Below, piece after piece: positions 61,293 to 64,000 of a stretch of 64,000 nt of DNA; within the stretch, counting starts at the first letter, position 1, and every line of letters starts with the position of its first letter. The position numbers and the translations under genes are program-made. Where the stretch lies: contig JAHLLG010000001.1 of NCBI GenBank assembly GCA_020444275.1, positions 1,267,773 to 1,331,772 of the forward strand, read 5' to 3'. This stretch comes from Bacteroidota bacterium. GTDB lineage: Bacteria; Bacteroidota; Bacteroidia; Bacteroidales; UBA12077. Below the pieces are notes generated by a model. That model was not told the DNA's origin. It saw only the letters and a program-made list of their open reading frames with translations, and searched no databases.

Positions 61293-63155
61293 ATGGATAG
61301 GAATTCGATTATAGGGATAGTTTTAATAGCAGGTATATTAATTCTTTGGACAACATTGAATAAACCCTCGAAAGAAGAGATTGAAGCAGCAAAGCACAAA
61401 CAGGATTCTTTGGAGTTAGTGCAACAGCGAGAAGATATAAAACAAAAACAAGTTGAAGCGCAAACAACGAAACAAACACAAGAGAATTTAAGCGAGCAAG
61501 CAGAAGTAGAGCAAATAGGTGAGAATAAAAACCAATATGGTGGATTTGCCGATGCAGCATCTGGTAAACAGGAATTTACTGTTCTTGAGAATGAGCATCT
61601 TAAAGTTAAGATTAGTAATAAAGGGGGTAAAATATATTCCGTTGAGCTTAAACAATATAAAACATACGATCAGAAGCCACTTCTATTGTTCGATGGTGAT
61701 TCAACTGTTTTTGGATTGCAATTTAATACAACTGATTTAAGAGGAATTGAGACTAATGATCTGTTTTTCGTGCCAAGCGAAGTAACATCAAACTCAGCCA
61801 AAATGAGGTTGTATAGTGGTGAAAATAAGTACTTGGAATATGTCTATACATTAACCCCTGATGATTATACAGTAGATTTTGATATCAACTTTGTTGGATT
61901 CGATGAAATTTTATCAAATAATATTAGTGTTATTGATTTAAAATGGTCGATGTATGTTCCTCAACTAGAGAAAGGAGCAAAGAATGAAAATATGTATACA
62001 ACCATAGGTTACAAATACTACCAGGATGAGGTGAATACAGTAAGAGCAAGAGGAAAAGATGATAGCAGTGAGGAATTAACAACAAAACTAAAATGGGTAT
62101 CATTCCAGCATCAATTCTTTTCTTCAATTTTGGTGGCAGATAATTATTTTACCAATGGAATTATTGAGTTTAAAACATTTGAAGAAGAGGCTAAATATTT
62201 AAAATATTTTGAGTCAACTATTGGTATACCTTTCGAATTTTCATCACAATCTTCTGTTCCTTTGTCGTTTTATTTTGGTCCAAACCACTTTAATACCTTA
62301 AAGAAGTATGACCTGGGATTTGAAAAAATAATTCCTTTGGGAAGATCAATTATTAGTTGGATTAATCGTTTTGTAATTATTCCTGTATTTAATTTTCTCG
62401 ATAATTATATAGCGAATTATGGTATTATTATCTTAATACTAACCATTCTAATTAAACTGGTACTTTTCCCATTAACTTATAAATCGTATTTGTCGACTGC
62501 AAAGATGCGTGTTCTTAAGCCTGAAATTGATGAGATTAACAAGAAATTTCCGAAGAAAGATGAGGCTATGAAAAAGCAACAGGCAACTATGGCTTTATAT
62601 AAGAAAGCAGGAGTAAATCCAATGGGAGGTTGTATTCCTATGGCAATACAATTCCCGATTTTAATTGCCATGTTCCGATTCTTCCCGGCTTCATTTGAGC
62701 TTAGACAGAAGGCATTTCTTTGGGCAGATGACTTATCATCTTACGATTCGATTATAAATTTACCTTTCGAAGTTCCGTTTGGTTTTGGCGATCATATCAG
62801 TTTATTTACTGTTTTAATGGCCGTTGCATTAGTTTTTTCATCACGGCTAAATACCGGACAGATGAACGATGCAAATCAGCAAATGCCTGGTATGAAGTTT
62901 ATGATGACCTACATGATGCCTGTGATGTTGCTATTTATTTTCAATAACTATTCTTCAGGTTTGAGTTATTACTATTTCTTATCGAATGTTATAACATTGG
63001 GACAAACATTCGTAATCCGACGATTTGTAGATGAAGAAGCATTGCTTAAAAAATTACATGAAAATAAGAAGAAACCGGTTAAAAAATCGAAATGGCAAGA
63101 GCGTTTAGAACAAGCAGCTAAACAAAAAGGCTATAAACCACCAAAAAAGAAATAA
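61293..63155 (+). CDS. yidC: Membrane protein insertase YidC
   Basis: A 620-residue protein. An N-terminal helix (SIIGIVLIAGILILWTTL) is followed by a Gln/Glu-rich linker, the periplasmic P1 domain (FTVLENEHLKVKISNKGGKIYSVELKQYKTYD...) and the five-helix insertase core from about 360 (YIANYGIIILILTILIKLVLFPLTYKSYLSTAKMRVLKPEIDEINKKF). GVNPMGGCIPMAIQFPILIAMFRFFP is the conserved hydrophilic groove region. The basic C-tail (KKPVKKSKWQERLEQAAKQKGYKPPKKK) is ribosome-binding-like. It inserts membrane proteins alone or with Sec. It has its own promoter region behind the pyrG terminator. Confidence 0.96.
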   Translation: MDRNSIIGIVLIAGILILWTTLNKPSKEEIEAAKHKQDSLELVQQREDIKQKQVEAQTTKQTQENLSEQAEVEQIGENKNQYGGFADAASGKQEFTVLENEHLKVKISNKGGKIYSVELKQYKTYDQKPLLLFDGDSTVFGLQFNTTDLRGIETNDLFFVPSEVTSNSAKMRLYSGENKYLEYVYTLTPDDYTVDFDINFVGFDEILSNNISVIDLKWSMYVPQLEKGAKNENMYTTIGYKYYQDEVNTVRARGKDDSSEELTTKLKWVSFQHQFFSSILVADNYFTNGIIEFKTFEEEAKYLKYFESTIGIPFEFSSQSSVPLSFYFGPNHFNTLKKYDLGFEKIIPLGRSIISWINRFVIIPVFNFLDNYIANYGIIILILTILIKLVLFPLTYKSYLSTAKMRVLKPEIDEINKKFPKKDEAMKKQQATMALYKKAGVNPMGGCIPMAIQFPILIAMFRFFPASFELRQKAFLWADDLSSYDSIINLPFEVPFGFGDHISLFTVLMAVALVFSSRLNTGQMNDANQQMPGMKFMMTYMMPVMLLFIFNNYSSGLSYYYFLSNVITLGQTFVIRRFVDEEALLKKLHENKKKPVKKSKWQERLEQAAKQKGYKPPKKK

Positions 63156-63173
63156 TTACAAATTAAATAAATT

Positions 63174-63208
63174 GAAAAAGGTTGATCTAACGAGATCAAC
63201 TTTTTTCT
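63174..63208 (+). terminator. Terminator between yidC and EamA gene
   Basis: GAAAAAGGTTGATCT (63174-63188) pairs with AGATCAACTTTTTTC (63193-63207), all but one position (G-T pair), around AACG. Confidence 0.85.
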
Positions 63209-63215
63209 TCAAGTA

Positions 63216-64000
63216 ATGATTAGTAAAAAGGTTAAAGGAAGTATTGCAATAGGAATTTCTGCGGTTATGTGGGGATTCGATGGAGTGGTTTTAACACCGC
63301 GTCTGTTTAATCTTGATGTGGGATATGTTGTTTTTATATTGCATCTTATTCCGTTTATGCTTATGAATATTTTCATGTATAAGCAATACCGGTTTGTTAA
63401 AGATTTTACTACAAAAGATATTATTGTTCTTTTAAGTATTGCATTTACAGGAGGTGCACTGGGAACCTTGTCAATTGTTAAAGCCCTGTTTTTAGTAAAT
63501 TTTCAGCATTTAAGTATTGTAGTTTTACTGCAAAAGTTACAGCCTATTTTTGCAATATTACTGGCAGCTGTTATATTAAAAGAGAAGCTAACACTTCGTT
63601 TTCTATTTTGGGGTTTATTAGCAATAGCGGCTGGTTATACCTTAACATTCGAGTTTAAACTTCCAGTTGTTACTTCTGATAGAAATACAATTTTGGCAGC
63701 CGTATTTGCCTTACTTGCAGCTTTTAGTTTTGGTAGCTCTACCGTTTTCAGTAAAATGGTATTGGGTAAATATGATTTTAAAACCGTAACGTTTTTTCGA
63801 TATGGTTTTACAGCATTGTTAATGCTGTTTTATGTAATGGTTACACAGAAGTTTATGCAGTTTTCTCAAACTACAGCAAATAACTGGCTATTCTTTATTA
63901 TTATTGGTTTAACAACTGGTAGCGGAGCTATTTTCTTATATTACCTTGGATTGAAACATGTAAGTGCTATTATTTCAGTAATTGTTGAACTTATATTTCC
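63216..64000 (+). CDS. EamA/DMT-family transporter (3' truncated by window end)
   Basis: An open frame from the ATG at 63216 runs to the end of the window (about 261 residues), with no stop. It has eight or so membrane helices in two EamA halves: GSIAIGISAVMWGFDGVV starts the first, LSIVVLLQKLQPIFAILLAAVILKEKLTLRF is the family's typical helix 4 end, and a second repeat begins ILAAVFALLAAFSFGSSTVFSKMVLGKYDF. Members move metabolites such as amino acids or nucleotide precursors. Substrate is unknown. It lies 8 bp past the yidC terminator, so it is probably a separate transcript. Confidence 0.87.
   Translation, partial: MISKKVKGSIAIGISAVMWGFDGVVLTPRLFNLDVGYVVFILHLIPFMLMNIFMYKQYRFVKDFTTKDIIVLLSIAFTGGALGTLSIVKALFLVNFQHLSIVVLLQKLQPIFAILLAAVILKEKLTLRFLFWGLLAIAAGYTLTFEFKLPVVTSDRNTILAAVFALLAAFSFGSSTVFSKMVLGKYDFKTVTFFRYGFTALLMLFYVMVTQKFMQFSQTTANNWLFFIIIGLTTGSGAIFLYYLGLKHVSAIISVIVELIF

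Overview
The window looks like the chromosome of a free-living, AT-rich Bacteroidota bacterium, most likely of the Bacteroidales/Marinilabiliales group. The evidence is carboxypeptidase-regulatory-domain TonB-dependent receptors, a conserved FadL/OmpP1 protein, DUF4301, DUF349 and SiaB/SiaC-family genes, TAnnTTTG-type promoters and very few Shine-Dalgarno sequences. An oxygen-sensitive indolepyruvate oxidoreductase and flavodoxins suggest an anaerobic or facultative life. I cannot name the genus. I saw no rRNA, tRNA, CRISPR array, prophage or complete insertion sequence.

Layout. (1) 1-10.3 kb: a Wzx/Wzy-type surface polysaccharide locus (two polymerase/ligase-like proteins, a sugar epimerase, a WbpL/WecA-type initiating transferase, GT4 and GT2 transferases, a flippase, a glucuronyl C5-epimerase-domain protein, and a convergent Wzz-like chain-length protein). 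(2) 10.3-18.4 kb: a SirB1-type transglutaminase-like protein, uridine phosphorylase, hflK-hflC in one operon with a second C5-epimerase-domain protein, iorAB with a readable promoter and operator, and yjbQ. (3) 18.5-22.7 kb: a TonB-dependent receptor, a MITE-like inverted-repeat element and DUF4301. (4) 22.7-36.5 kb: what I read as a phosphate-responsive region, with an OprP-like porin plus beta-helix lipoprotein, a TonB receptor plus a second, paralogous beta-helix lipoprotein, a small secreted protein, a PhoB-like regulator and a PiT phosphate transporter with a PhoU-like tail. (5) 36.5-39.3 kb: SiaB-SiaC-SDR-VOC operon. (6) 39.4-54.4 kb: mostly minus-strand housekeeping genes (PAS histidine kinase, tilS, pabB, peroxiredoxin, a POTRA-barrel protein, an M49-like peptidase, two flavodoxins, TerC, a GRAM protein, proS). 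(7) 54.5-64 kb: a Tyr/Gly/Ser-rich lipoprotein, FadL-like protein, five-repeat DUF349 protein, pyrG, yidC and a truncated EamA transporter.

How it fits together. The strongest unnamed structure is regulatory: five sets of TTAA(C) repeats with 11-bp period, the geometry of PhoB sites, lie in front of the porin/lipoprotein operon, the small secreted protein, the beta-helix lipoprotein/TonB receptor pair, the response regulator itself and the PiT transporter. Within this putative Pho regulon an outer-membrane channel is twice paired with a beta-helix lipoprotein, which suggests an uptake system in which the beta-helix plays the part SusD plays elsewhere. Other striking items are a perfect 44-bp palindrome that is at once a bidirectional terminator and the coding end of two convergent genes (both proteins end in IKEKRA), and two glucuronyl C5-epimerase-domain proteins, hinting at an iduronate-containing, glycosaminoglycan-like surface polymer. 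All motif positions and spacings were counted by hand from the sequence.
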